Shown here piece by piece: positions 16,180 to 23,532 of a DNA stretch of 64,000 nt. The stretch's first letter is position 1. Every line of letters starts with the position of its first letter. Source of the stretch: CADEFQ01 sp050185195 (GTDB taxonomy: Bacteria > Pseudomonadota > Gammaproteobacteria > Steroidobacterales > Steroidobacteraceae); assembly GCA_050185195.1 (NCBI GenBank), contig JBFWZQ010000008.1:69916-133915 (forward strand), read 5' to 3'. The translations under genes and the position numbers were made by a program. The notes under the pieces were generated by a model, which saw only the letters and a list, made by a program, of their open reading frames with translations, had not been told where the DNA came from and ran no database searches.

Positions 16180-16193
16180 CTGATCCGGGTCAA
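16180..16193 (-). promoter_or_regulatory. FNR/Dnr-type box upstream of the NO reductase gene
   Basis: Minus-strand TTGACCCGGATCAG, with the TTGAC and ATCAG half sites of FNR/ANR/DNR regulators. It lies in the 112-nt gap between fnr and norZ, 55 nt before the norZ start, where an activator-dependent promoter is expected. Confidence 0.8.
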
Positions 16194-16237
16194 GCGCGCG
16201 TCATCCGGAGCGGTGAGATATACCTATGGGCAGCGGG

Positions 16238-16981
16238 TCAATCGCGCAGCACGTTGCGCGCGAGTTCCTCGAGCTCGGGACTCAGGATTTCGATCTCGCG
16301 GCGGTCGACGCGTATCAGGCCTTCGTCCTGGAAGCGCCGGAACACGCGGCTCACGCTCTCGGCCGCGAGCCGCAGGTAGTTGGCGATGTCGGTGCGCGTC
16401 ATCGTGAGGACGAAGCGGGTCGGTGAGAAGCCGCGCGATGCATAACGACGCGACAGCGAAATGAGGAAGGCCGCCATGCGCTCGTCGGCGGTGTAGTTGC
16501 CCGCGAGCAGCGCCGCCTTGCCGATGTCCTGGCTCAGCAGGCGAAAGAGCTGCTGCTGCACGCCCGGCATGCGCGTGGCGAGGGCGGCCATGGTGGGAAA
16601 CGAGAAGCGGCACAGCACGACCGGATCGAGTGCGACCGCATTGCACGGGTAGCGGGATTGCGAGATCGCGCTGAGCCCGATCATCTCGCCGGGCAGGTGA
16701 AAGCCCTGCACCTGCTCGCGGCCGTTGGCGTCGACCACGTAGGTCTTGACCGTGCCCGAGCGCACCGCGGCGATCGCGTTGAACGGGTCGCCTTCGCGGA
16801 AGATATGCTCCCCTTCGTTGTAGGGGCCGATGTGCTCGACCAGCACGTGCAGGTCGCGCAGTTGCGACTTGTCGTAACCGCTGTCGAGGCAGGCCGCCGA
16901 GAACGCGCAGGTGCTGCAGAAACGGAATTCGTCGCCGTCGTCGGCTATGGGGGTGGGCGCTGGCCCGGTATGTCGAAGCAC
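16238..16981 (-). CDS. fnr: FNR/ANR-type oxygen-responsive transcription regulator
   Basis: CRP-superfamily activator carrying an O2-labile [4Fe-4S] cluster. The 247-residue protein has C22-x2-C25-x5-C31 (FCSTCAFSAACLD) and a fourth cysteine at about 113 (RYPCNAVAL), the spacing of FNR. A cyclic-nucleotide-like sensor domain follows, then a helix-turn-helix with AAESVSRVFRRF that keeps the E-x-x-S-R contact set for TTGAT half sites. The start overlaps the end of the HemN-like gene by 37 nt. Three matching boxes lie in the adjacent block, so it is the likely regulator of the denitrification genes and of its own operon. Confidence 0.92.
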   Translation of the reverse strand: MLRHTGPAPTPIADDGDEFRFCSTCAFSAACLDSGYDKSQLRDLHVLVEHIGPYNEGEHIFREGDPFNAIAAVRSGTVKTYVVDANGREQVQGFHLPGEMIGLSAISQSRYPCNAVALDPVVLCRFSFPTMAALATRMPGVQQQLFRLLSQDIGKAALLAGNYTADERMAAFLISLSRRYASRGFSPTRFVLTMTRTDIANYLRLAAESVSRVFRRFQDEGLIRVDRREIEILSPELEELARNVLRD

Positions 16982-18117
16982 TCCGCCATGATACGCAGCA
17001 TCAGGCGGCCTTGCGACGTGGCTCGCAGCACATTCGGGCTGCGGTCGACGAGCCCGGCCGGCAGGGCGGCGAGCGCCTGCAGTTCCCGCTCGAAATGGTC
17101 GTTGAAATCGATCGCAAAGCGCTGCTCGACGTGGGCGACCCCGATTTCGCCGGTCCGCAGCAGTTCGCCGGCGACGTCCATGCGAAGGCGGTCTTCCGCC
17201 TCGAGCAGCAGGCCGCGCCAGACGGGCAGGCCGGCCGCGTCGAGCGCCGCTTCCCAGGCCCCGAGTTCGAGGTGGTTCTGGCAGACCGAATCGCGGATGC
17301 GGCTCAGGGCGCCGGCGCCGAGCCCGATCACGTCGACGTCCGGTTCAGGGCGGCGCCACCGGCCATCGCGGGCGATGCCATTCAGCAGCGGAGGGCCGGC
17401 CGGGTCGATCCAGGGCAGGGGTCGCGGGTCGAGGCCGATGTCGGCGTAGCCCGCCTGCGCGAGGGCAGCGGCGAGCGGCCCGACCGTCCCGAGGCTCGCG
17501 GGGCTCGCGGATCCCTCGGGCAGCAGGCAGCCGATCCGGTCCGGGCGCGCAGCGAGGAGGGCGTCCGGGAGGCCGCCGTGTGCGACCGGCCATTCGACAC
17601 AGGCCGACAGCAACCCGTTCCCGCGGGCAAGTTCGATCGTGCGCACCGTCGTGGCAAGGTCGTGGCCGGTGGCGTCGATGTCGACGCAATGGAAGCCGAG
17701 CGATGCACAGGCATCGAAGTCGTCGGCCTGCACCGTGCCGGGGTCGATGCGGATCGAGAAAAGCCGCCGGGTCGTCGCTCCGAAGTGGAAGTTCCGCTCG
17801 AGGCTGCCGACGAGCGCCTCGACTTCCCGCCATTGCGGGGCAACACCTGCACCGCCGTCGAAATGCAGTGCGAGGACATCGCGATCGCGATCGAAGAGGC
17901 GCGCCACCTGTTCGATCTCGCGCGTCAACCGCTCGACATATCCCCAGCGCTCCCGCGCCGCCGGCAGGGACGCAGGCGTCTGCAGCGTGATGGCGAGCGG
18001 CCGCGGGATGAGGTCCGCATTGCTGCGCGCCGCCTCGGTCCGGTAGACGGACTCGTCGAACGCGGACGACAGTCGTGCGCGCAGCAGGCCGCCGCTGGAG
18101 CCGAGGGAAGGGTGCAT
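16945..18117 (-). CDS. HemN-like protein lacking the radical-SAM cysteine motif
   Basis: A 390-residue protein that aligns by eye along its length with oxygen-independent coproporphyrinogen III oxidase HemN. SVCQNHLELGAWEAALDAAG and VWRGLLLEAEDRLRMDV match the central region, and RLMLRIMAECFDIP matches the HemN end. Where HemN has HIPFCxxxCxxC, this protein has TLQTPASLPAA (about 44-54), and the GGGTP SAM site is GGAGV (88-92). No CxxxCxxC exists anywhere, so it should not bind the catalytic cluster. It may be a heme or porphyrin-binding regulator or partner; function unknown. GAGGA precedes the ATG. It overlaps fnr by 37 nt and has an FNR box 34 nt upstream. Confidence 0.8.
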   Translation of the reverse strand: MHPSLGSSGGLLRARLSSAFDESVYRTEAARSNADLIPRPLAITLQTPASLPAARERWGYVERLTREIEQVARLFDRDRDVLALHFDGGAGVAPQWREVEALVGSLERNFHFGATTRRLFSIRIDPGTVQADDFDACASLGFHCVDIDATGHDLATTVRTIELARGNGLLSACVEWPVAHGGLPDALLAARPDRIGCLLPEGSASPASLGTVGPLAAALAQAGYADIGLDPRPLPWIDPAGPPLLNGIARDGRWRRPEPDVDVIGLGAGALSRIRDSVCQNHLELGAWEAALDAAGLPVWRGLLLEAEDRLRMDVAGELLRTGEIGVAHVEQRFAIDFNDHFERELQALAALPAGLVDRSPNVLRATSQGRLMLRIMAECFDIPGQRPPP

Positions 18118-18150
18118 GGCCCATCCTCGCCCGCGCGCGCGCGCGCTGCA

Positions 18151-18164
18151 TTGACCTGGATCAG
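18151..18164. promoter_or_regulatory. FNR/Dnr-type box upstream of the HemN-like gene-fnr operon
   Basis: TTGACCTGGATCAG, the best of the three boxes, 34 nt before the HemN-like start codon and overlapping the hlyIII stop codon. Between box and gene is an alternating CG tract (about 18129-18147). The site implies that the operon encoding the FNR-type regulator is itself under FNR-type control. Confidence 0.78.
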
Positions 18165-18820
18165 ACCGGCGGCGCCACCACGCCGACGAGGACGGCGGCC
18201 CAGTGCAGCGACGCGGCCGAGATCACGAAGACGTGCCAGATCGCGCGCCGATACGGCAGGCGTTTCGCGACGTAGACGGGCACGCCGAGCGAGTAGGTGA
18301 GTCCGCCCGCGGCAATGAGCCACATGGCGGCGCGCGGCACACTCTCGATCAGCGGCACGAGCGCGATGAGCGCCATCCATCCGAGCGCGAGATACCCTGC
18401 CACCGACCATTTGCGCGGCAGCTGCGGAAATCCGAGCTTGGCGACGATGCCGACGGTCGCGATCGCCCAGACGGCGCCCGTCATGCCGACGGCCCAGCGG
18501 CCTTGCAGGCATTGCGTGGTGAAGGGCGTGTAGGAACTTGCGATCATCAGGTAGATCGCCGCATGGTCGAAGCGACGCAGGACCTGCTGCCGGGCCGGCG
18601 TGCGCGTGAGGTTGTAGGCGATCGAACAGGCGAAGGTGGCGATCAGCCCGGTGCCGTACACCGCGATGGCGGCCAGGCGCCCGCCGTCGCCATGCAGCGC
18701 GAGCGACACCAGGTAGAGCGCGCCCACGCCCGCGAGCGTGAGGCCTACGATGTGGACCCATTTGTCCGCGAGCCGCTCACCGGCCGAGCGATAGTGCGGA
18801 GGCAGCGCCGCAAGCGCCAT
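18161..18820 (-). CDS. Hemolysin III / PAQR family membrane protein
   Basis: A 219-residue protein with seven predicted membrane segments. It carries the hemolysin III/PAQR signature: ERLADKWVHIVGLTLAGVGA at the start, FDHAAIYLMIASSYTPF with the conserved acidic and serine residues, and a C-terminal IWHVFVISAASLHWAAV with metal-binding histidines. The bacterial family is usually annotated as hemolysin III, though a lytic role is doubtful. The ATG at 18820 starts just before the domain; a GTG at 18883 would overlap the universal stress gene. It sits between that gene and the HemN-like gene on the same strand. Confidence 0.85.
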   Translation of the reverse strand: MALAALPPHYRSAGERLADKWVHIVGLTLAGVGALYLVSLALHGDGGRLAAIAVYGTGLIATFACSIAYNLTRTPARQQVLRRFDHAAIYLMIASSYTPFTTQCLQGRWAVGMTGAVWAIATVGIVAKLGFPQLPRKWSVAGYLALGWMALIALVPLIESVPRAAMWLIAAGGLTYSLGVPVYVAKRLPYRRAIWHVFVISAASLHWAAVLVGVVAPPV

Positions 18821-18849
18821 CCGGCCACTGTCGCCCGGGGCCACGCCCG

Positions 18850-19728
18850 TCACTGTCCCGGTTTCACCACGAGCACGTCGCACGGCAACCGGTCGAGCAG
18901 GTGCTCTGCGGTGCTGCCGATGAACAGGCGCTGCAGCGCCGAGCGGGACACGGCGCCCATCACGACGATGCCGGCACGCGTGCGTTGCACGACCGCCCCG
19001 AGCCGGCTCGACACGTCGCCCATCTCGAGGTGGCGACGCGCGCGCGGGATACCGCCGCGCGCGACGAGCTGCTCGAAGCTGCGCCGGACATTGGCGCCAT
19101 GGATACTTTCGGCCTCGGGCGGCAACGTGAGTGCGGCGGGCTGGCCCATCGCCCCGGGCAGGGTCGCAACGAGCGGCAGGTACGCGTGGAAGGCGTGGGC
19201 GGTGCCGTGCAGCAGCCGCGCGACATGGGTCGCCGACGCCAGCAGCCGCGCATCGAGCCGCGCGGGTTTCGCGCGGGCGTGAAAGGGATCGACCGCGGCC
19301 ACGATCGCAGGCTTGCGATAGCCGCCGCCCTGCTTCACCAGCAGCACCGGGCAGGGCGTGTGCCGGATCAGCTCCCAGTCGGTGTTACGCAGCAACAGCC
19401 GTGCCCCGGGGCGATGTGCCGCGGTCGCGGCGATCACGAGGTCGGCGCGAATCACTTCGGCCCTGCGCACGATCGCATCGTGCGGCGGCGAATCGATGGC
19501 GAGGCAACTGCGCACATCGAGGCCGTCCAGCACCTTGCGCGACGCAAGGCGGGTCATGCGCGCGCGCGCTTCCGCCACGCCGCTCGCCGCGCCCGGGTGC
19601 AGGGCGTGGAAGAGTTCGACGTGGGCGCCCGCCGCGGCGGCGAGCTGCGCGGCCTTGTGCAACTGGCCGGGCGCTACCCGCCGGGGATCACCGATCGCGA
19701 CGAGTATGCGGCGGATTTTCCAGTTCAT
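18850..19728 (-). CDS. Tandem universal stress protein (UspE-like)
   Basis: A 292-residue protein with two Usp domains. The first begins RRILVAIGDP and ends TPCPVLLVKQGG. The second begins with KPAIVAAVDPFHA and contains GIVVMGAVSRSALQRLFIGS, an ATP-binding G-x2-G-x9-GS-like motif, then LPCDVLVVKPGQ. Such tandem Usp proteins are common in FNR regulons of proteobacteria, in line with the neighbours, but no FNR box precedes this gene. TAGACT lies 6 nt before the ATG and no ribosome binding site is visible, so the message may be leaderless. Confidence 0.88.
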   Translation of the reverse strand: MNWKIRRILVAIGDPRRVAPGQLHKAAQLAAAAGAHVELFHALHPGAASGVAEARARMTRLASRKVLDGLDVRSCLAIDSPPHDAIVRRAEVIRADLVIAATAAHRPGARLLLRNTDWELIRHTPCPVLLVKQGGGYRKPAIVAAVDPFHARAKPARLDARLLASATHVARLLHGTAHAFHAYLPLVATLPGAMGQPAALTLPPEAESIHGANVRRSFEQLVARGGIPRARRHLEMGDVSSRLGAVVQRTRAGIVVMGAVSRSALQRLFIGSTAEHLLDRLPCDVLVVKPGQ

Positions 19729-19734
19729 GCGCGC

Positions 19735-19740
19735 AGTCTA
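19735..19740 (-). promoter_or_regulatory. -10-like hexamer, leaderless start of the Usp gene
   Basis: Minus-strand TAGACT ends 6 nt before the ATG at 19728. RNA would begin at or next to the start codon. Confidence 0.4.
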
Positions 19741-19755
19741 CACGTGCCGGCGTGC

Positions 19756-21135
19756 TCACAAGGTCACGGTCGAACGATGTGCCGGTATTTCCGGCAACCG
19801 GCCGTAGCGACCCTCGATGGCGGCCGCCAGCGCAGTGGCCGCCTGCGCCTCGCCATGCACGAGGAAAATCCGCGAGGGCAGGCGCTTGAAGGCCGCGAGC
19901 CAGTCGAGCAGGGCACCGCGGTCCGCGTGCGCCGAGAAGCCGCCCAGCGTGACGATCGAGGCACGCACTTCGATGTCCTCACCGGCGATGCGGACCGTTT
20001 GCGCGCCATCGACGATCCGGCGCCCGAGCGTGCCTGCGGCCTGAAAGCCGATGAACAGTACGGTGGTGCGCGGATCCGACAAGTGGTGTTTCAGGTGGTG
20101 CCGGATGCGTCCGCCATCGCACATGCCGCTTGCCGCGACGATGATCGCCCCGCCTTCGAGCGAGTTGAGTGCCATCGACTCCTCGACCGACTCGATGAAT
20201 TTCAGGGTCGGCGCGTGGTCCTTCGGCGCAGGCTCGTACGCGAGCCGCTGCGCTTCGGCGTCGAACAGCTCGAAATGGCGCGCGGTGATCCGGGTCACTT
20301 CCGTTGCCATCGGCGAATCGACGAAGACCCGCAGCTTCCGCAGGCGACCGGCGCGGCCCAGGCTGTTCAGGTGGTAGAGGAATTCCTGCGTGCGCCCGAC
20401 TGCGAAGGCGGGCACCAGCACGATGCCCTGTCTTTCACCGAGGGCGCGCTCGAGGTTCGCCACGAGCTCGTCGAGGGTGGCGTCGAGCGGCCGATGCTCG
20501 CGGTTGCCGTAGGTCGATTCCATCAGCAGGACGTCGGCCTCGGCGATCGGCGTCGGGTCGCGCAGGATCGGCCGGCCGGGCTGTCCGAGGTCGCCCGAAC
20601 AGACCACCTTGCGGCGGACGTGACCGTCGTCGAGCCACAGCTCGACGATCGCCGAGCCGAGGATGTGTCCCGCATCCCGCAGCCTGAGGCGCACGCCCGG
20701 CGCGGCCTCGATGATCGCGTCGTAGTCGACGACGTGGGCGAGCGGCAGCAGGCGTTCGACGTCGGCCAGTGAGTAAGCCGCGACATAGTCGCTGCCGCGC
20801 TGCCGGGCCCGCTCGGCCTCGACCTGCTGGATGTGCGCGCTGTCGCGCAGCAGGACTGCCACGAGGTCGCGCGTGGCGGCCGTCATGTAGACCGGCCCCG
20901 CGAACCCGCCGGCCGCGAGGCGCGGCAGGAGGCCGCTGTGGTCGAGATGCGCGTGGGTGAGGACCACGAAGTCGAGGCCCGCCGGATCGAAGCCGAAAGG
21001 CGCGAGGTTCTCCTCGCGGGCGGCGCGGCCACCCTGGAAGAGGCCGCAGTCGACGAGAAAGCGGCGGGCCCCGGCTTCGAAGCCGAAGCAGGAGCCCGTC
21101 ACCTGGCCGGCCGCCCCGTGGAAGGTCAGCCGCAT
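19756..21135 (-). CDS. Metallo-beta-lactamase fold protein with beta-CASP and RMMBL domains
   Basis: A 459-residue protein of the RNA/DNA-processing MBL family. It has the zinc motif THAHLDHSG (about residue 60), later metal ligands in DAGHILGSA and SGDLG, then a beta-CASP domain (FAVGRTQEFLYHLNSLG) and a C-terminal RMMBL part with GGFSAHADRGALLDWL and FLVHGEAQAA. The family includes nucleases and CPSF-73-like proteins; bacterial members of this length are often linked to RNA turnover or stress. The actual substrate is unknown. An AGGGG ribosome binding site precedes the ATG. It lies upstream of the Usp gene in the same direction. Confidence 0.88.
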   Translation of the reverse strand: MRLTFHGAAGQVTGSCFGFEAGARRFLVDCGLFQGGRAAREENLAPFGFDPAGLDFVVLTHAHLDHSGLLPRLAAGGFAGPVYMTAATRDLVAVLLRDSAHIQQVEAERARQRGSDYVAAYSLADVERLLPLAHVVDYDAIIEAAPGVRLRLRDAGHILGSAIVELWLDDGHVRRKVVCSGDLGQPGRPILRDPTPIAEADVLLMESTYGNREHRPLDATLDELVANLERALGERQGIVLVPAFAVGRTQEFLYHLNSLGRAGRLRKLRVFVDSPMATEVTRITARHFELFDAEAQRLAYEPAPKDHAPTLKFIESVEESMALNSLEGGAIIVAASGMCDGGRIRHHLKHHLSDPRTTVLFIGFQAAGTLGRRIVDGAQTVRIAGEDIEVRASIVTLGGFSAHADRGALLDWLAAFKRLPSRIFLVHGEAQAATALAAAIEGRYGRLPEIPAHRSTVTL

Positions 21136-21145
21136 GTCGCCACCC

Positions 21146-21826
21146 CTATGCGATGGGTTTCACCACGCCGAAGAATGCCACGGTTGCAATGCCGATCCAG
21201 TAGAAATACGCGAGCACGCGCGCGAGCGAGATCTCGCGACCGAGCTGCGCTTCCACGGCGGAGCGCGAGGCGCCCGAATCGAGGCTGCGAAACAGCGTGA
21301 CCCAGTGCCGCATCACGACGCGCAGGATGAGGCCGATGACCAGCAGCAGCGCGTACAGCGTGACCTTGAACGCATACCAGCGCGCGCCGAGCGGCCCGAG
21401 GCCCATGAGTCCCATGATGCCGGGCACGAGCAGCGCCGGGATCAGCACGTAGCGCAGCGCCTCGTCGATGCGCGTGAGGCGCAGGCCGAGGTCGCTCTGG
21501 TGCGTGAAGTAGGCCGCGAGCGTGAGGCAGAGCCAGGCGCCGAAGAAGATCCAGGTGCCGGTGATCCACGGGCCGCCGAGCGGCTGCAGGCCGAGGTCGT
21601 AGCCCATGTGGATGCCGAGCGGCAGCAGCAGGATGATGCCGAGGCGCGCGAGGATGTCGATGCGGAAGGCCGTGTCCATGTGCCGGCGGCGTTCCTCGAG
21701 CGACAGGTTCATGTTGGTGACGTAACGGGAAGTGTTGAACACGCCCCATTCGCCGCCGAGCCAATACACCATCGCGAGCACGTGCAGCCAGCGCAGCACG
21801 CCGTGAGTCGTAACGTAGAATTCCAT
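21146..21826 (-). CDS. Putative integral membrane protein (CopD/DUF2269-like)
   Basis: A 226-residue protein with six or so hydrophobic segments, starting MEFYVTTHGVLRWLHVLAMV, then YWLGGEWGVFNTSRYV. Conserved-looking histidines occur in the first helix and in the segment LGIHMGYDLG. The WLHVLAMVYWLGG pattern resembles CopD/SirB2-like or DUF2269 membrane proteins, which may bind heme or copper, but the match is weak and function is unknown. The start at 21826 follows GGTGGGG; upstream in-frame codons lie inside the promoter region. A perfect 16-nt palindrome (21885-21900) lies about 60 nt upstream. Confidence 0.6.
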   Translation of the reverse strand: MEFYVTTHGVLRWLHVLAMVYWLGGEWGVFNTSRYVTNMNLSLEERRRHMDTAFRIDILARLGIILLLPLGIHMGYDLGLQPLGGPWITGTWIFFGAWLCLTLAAYFTHQSDLGLRLTRIDEALRYVLIPALLVPGIMGLMGLGPLGARWYAFKVTLYALLLVIGLILRVVMRHWVTLFRSLDSGASRSAVEAQLGREISLARVLAYFYWIGIATVAFFGVVKPIA

Positions 21827-21884
21827 GGCCCCACCCTGCCTGATAAAAGCTCGCGAATGATGGGCGCCGTGTCGCGGGCCGTAC

Positions 21885-21900
21885 AAGTGTAAATACACTT
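21885..21900. promoter_or_regulatory. 16-nt palindromic operator candidate
   Basis: AAGTGTAAATACACTT: two 7-nt arms around AA. It is AT-rich in a GC-rich background and lies 59-74 nt upstream of the membrane protein start, where promoter elements are expected. The binding protein is unknown. Confidence 0.55.
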
Positions 21901-21902
21901 AT

Positions 21903-21955
21903 CCGCCGCGCTTCGGCCGGCGGGGCGCGGCGGCAGGTACGCATTTAGACGTACC
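21903..21955 (-). other. Two hairpins between the NTF2-like gene and the membrane protein gene
   Basis: CCGCCGCGC (21903-21911) pairs with GCGCGGCGG (21925-21933). GGTACG (21936-21941) pairs with CGTACC (21950-21955). They follow the stop of the NTF2-like gene by a few bases on the minus strand and may end its transcript, though no T-run follows either stem. Confidence 0.4.
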
Positions 21956-21958
21956 CGG

Positions 21959-22429
21959 TCACCGGGTCGGTCGCGCACTCGCGATGCCGGCGATCCGCCA
22001 CGCGCCCTGCTCGAGCCGCAGCAGGTAGGTTTCGGCGAACTCTAGCGTGGTCGCGTTGCCGTCCTTGCGCTCGGTCGTCGTGCGCACCCGTGCCCAGACC
22101 ATGGCGAGCGCACCTTCCGCGTGTGTCGTGGACTGCTCGACGCGACGCTCGTAGCGCGTGGTCGCGCTGTACAGCACGGGCGCCACCGTCCGCCAGTGCA
22201 GCGCGAGGTCGCTCGTGAGCGGCTCGGGACTGGCCGGTCCCGCCGCGAATCCGTGCACCGAGCCGAGATTGAAATTCACGGCGCCGCTTGCCAGCGTCGC
22301 GACGGCCGCGTTGAGCTGGCGCGCGGATATCGCCGCATTGAAGGTGCGCACGACGTCTTCCGGTGTGGCGGTGGCGGCGAGGCCCGGCAAGGGCAGGATG
22401 CAGAGCAGGCCGGCGAGCATTCGTCGCAT
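21959..22429 (-). CDS. Secreted SnoaL/NTF2-like domain protein
   Basis: A 156-residue protein with a signal peptide (MRRMLAGLLCILPLPGLAAT) and an NTF2-like fold pattern. The helix TPEDVVRTFNAAISARQLNAA leads into beta strands, with LALHWRTVAPVLYSATTRYE and TYLLRLEQGAWRIAGI at the end, as in DUF4440/SnoaL-like proteins. The family includes enzymes and ligand-binding proteins, so no reaction can be assigned. The start at 22429 puts the signal peptide first. It is a single gene, with the MOSC gene divergent on its other side. Confidence 0.6.
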   Translation of the reverse strand: MRRMLAGLLCILPLPGLAATATPEDVVRTFNAAISARQLNAAVATLASGAVNFNLGSVHGFAAGPASPEPLTSDLALHWRTVAPVLYSATTRYERRVEQSTTHAEGALAMVWARVRTTTERKDGNATTLEFAETYLLRLEQGAWRIAGIASARPTR

Positions 22430-22516
22430 GAGTTCATTCGCTCCAGTGGGTGACGTGCACTCTATCCCAAGATGTACGTGCTGTAATGGATGCGCACGAG
22501 CCGGGAGGCGTGACAA

Positions 22517-23215
22517 ATGACAAGTCTAGGGCGGGTGGTGTCGGTCCTGGCGGGCAGGGCAGTGCCCTACACGCGTCCCGGTACGCGCAGTGCGATTGCG
22601 AAATGCGCTGTTTCGGGTCCGGTTGCCGTCGGCATCGGGGGGATCGAAGGCGACGAGCAGGGCGACGCCCGCGTGCATGGCGGGCGAGACAAGGCCGTGC
22701 ATCACTATGCGTTCGATCACTATGCGCCTTGGCGCCGCGAACTGGGAGACCTGCCGGTACTCGGCGCCCCGGGTGCCTTTGGCGAGAACCTGAGCACGAC
22801 GGGCATCAGCGAGGCGGATATCTGCCTGGCGGATCGCGTGCGGGTGGGCGGTGTCGTGCTGGAAGTCACGCAGAGCCGCCAGCCTTGCTGGAAGCTCAAC
22901 GACCGGTTCGGCCAGGCCGACATGGCGCGGCGTGTCCAGCGCACGGGACGCACCGGCTGGTACTACCGCGTGATCGAGCCCGGGGCGATGCGGGCGGGCG
23001 ATGAAGTGATCCTCGTGGCGCGGCCGCATGCGGGCTGGTCATTGGCGCGCCTCATCGGGACGCTCTATCACCGCACGCTCGACGCGGGGGTGCTGCGCGA
23101 GATGCTCACGCTGCCGTTGACGCCGTCGTGGCTGAAGCTCGTGAACGGCCGGCTGGCGCGGCGGACGGTGGAGGATTGGACGGCGAGGATCGACGGTCCG
23201 GCTAAACAGGACTAA
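22517..23215 (+). CDS. MOSC domain protein (YiiM-like)
   Basis: A 232-residue protein with a complete MOSC fold: IGGIEGDEQGDARVHGGRDKAVHHY, then GAFGENLSTTGISEADICLAD and the conserved cysteine in VTQSRQPCWKLN. The C-terminal 3-alpha domain (HRTLDAGVLREML) resembles YiiM. MOSC proteins handle molybdenum cofactor-linked sulfur chemistry; YiiM-type proteins reduce N-hydroxylated compounds. GGGAGG precedes the ATG. The stop codon lies inside a palindrome (23207-23225) that seems to control the next gene. Confidence 0.88.
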   Translation: MTSLGRVVSVLAGRAVPYTRPGTRSAIAKCAVSGPVAVGIGGIEGDEQGDARVHGGRDKAVHHYAFDHYAPWRRELGDLPVLGAPGAFGENLSTTGISEADICLADRVRVGGVVLEVTQSRQPCWKLNDRFGQADMARRVQRTGRTGWYYRVIEPGAMRAGDEVILVARPHAGWSLARLIGTLYHRTLDAGVLREMLTLPLTPSWLKLVNGRLARRTVEDWTARIDGPAKQD

Positions 23216-23225
23216 TATAGTCCTG
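23207..23225. promoter_or_regulatory. Rrf2-family-like operator upstream of the DUF2249 gene
   Basis: CAGGACTAATATAGTCCTG: two 8-nt arms around ATA. It resembles the GACTA-N3-TAGTC core seen in IscR-type and other Rrf2-family sites. It overlaps the end of the MOSC gene and lies 29-47 nt before the DUF2249 start, so a repressor bound here could block its promoter. The regulator is not encoded in the window. Confidence 0.5.
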
Positions 23226-23253
23226 TATACCGATCATGCTTTCGGAGCCCAAC

Positions 23254-23502
23254 ATGCAGGACATGCCCCAGACTTCCGCCCACCTGTTCGACGCGCGCGG
23301 CGTGGCGCGCCGCTTCCGTCACTCGGCCATCTTCGGGGCGCTGGGCGCTTTGCAGCCCGGTGAGGCGATGCGCTTCGTGAACGACCACGACCCGCTGCCG
23401 CTGCTCGACCAGTTGCGGGAACGCTTCGGCGAGCGGATCGCCATCGAGTATCGCCAGCGCGAGGCGGGTGCCATCGTCATCGATTTCACGCTCGTCGGGT
23501 AG
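23254..23502 (+). CDS. DUF2249 domain protein
   Basis: An 82-residue protein matching DUF2249: LFDARGVARRFRHSAIF, then LQPGEAMRFVNDHDPLPLL and a final IDFTLVG. The family often occurs near nitric-oxide and hemerythrin-type genes in denitrifiers, so a role in NO or redox stress fits the context, but no activity is established. The ATG at 23254 is chosen because GGAG lies 6 nt before it; an earlier ATG at 23236 has none. Confidence 0.8.
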   Translation: MQDMPQTSAHLFDARGVARRFRHSAIFGALGALQPGEAMRFVNDHDPLPLLDQLRERFGERIAIEYRQREAGAIVIDFTLVG

Positions 23503-23532
23503 GCAGGCCGGCGCACGGGGAGGGACCGTCCG

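Noticed and set aside
16945..18117. Functional oxygen-independent coproporphyrinogen oxidase
   Set aside because: The radical-SAM CxxxCxxC and the GGGTP site are absent, so catalysis by the HemN mechanism is not supported.
18129..18147. Alternating CG tract as a special regulatory element
   Set aside because: Similar CG tracts occur inside genes here (for example near 54017 and 52915), so it fits base composition.
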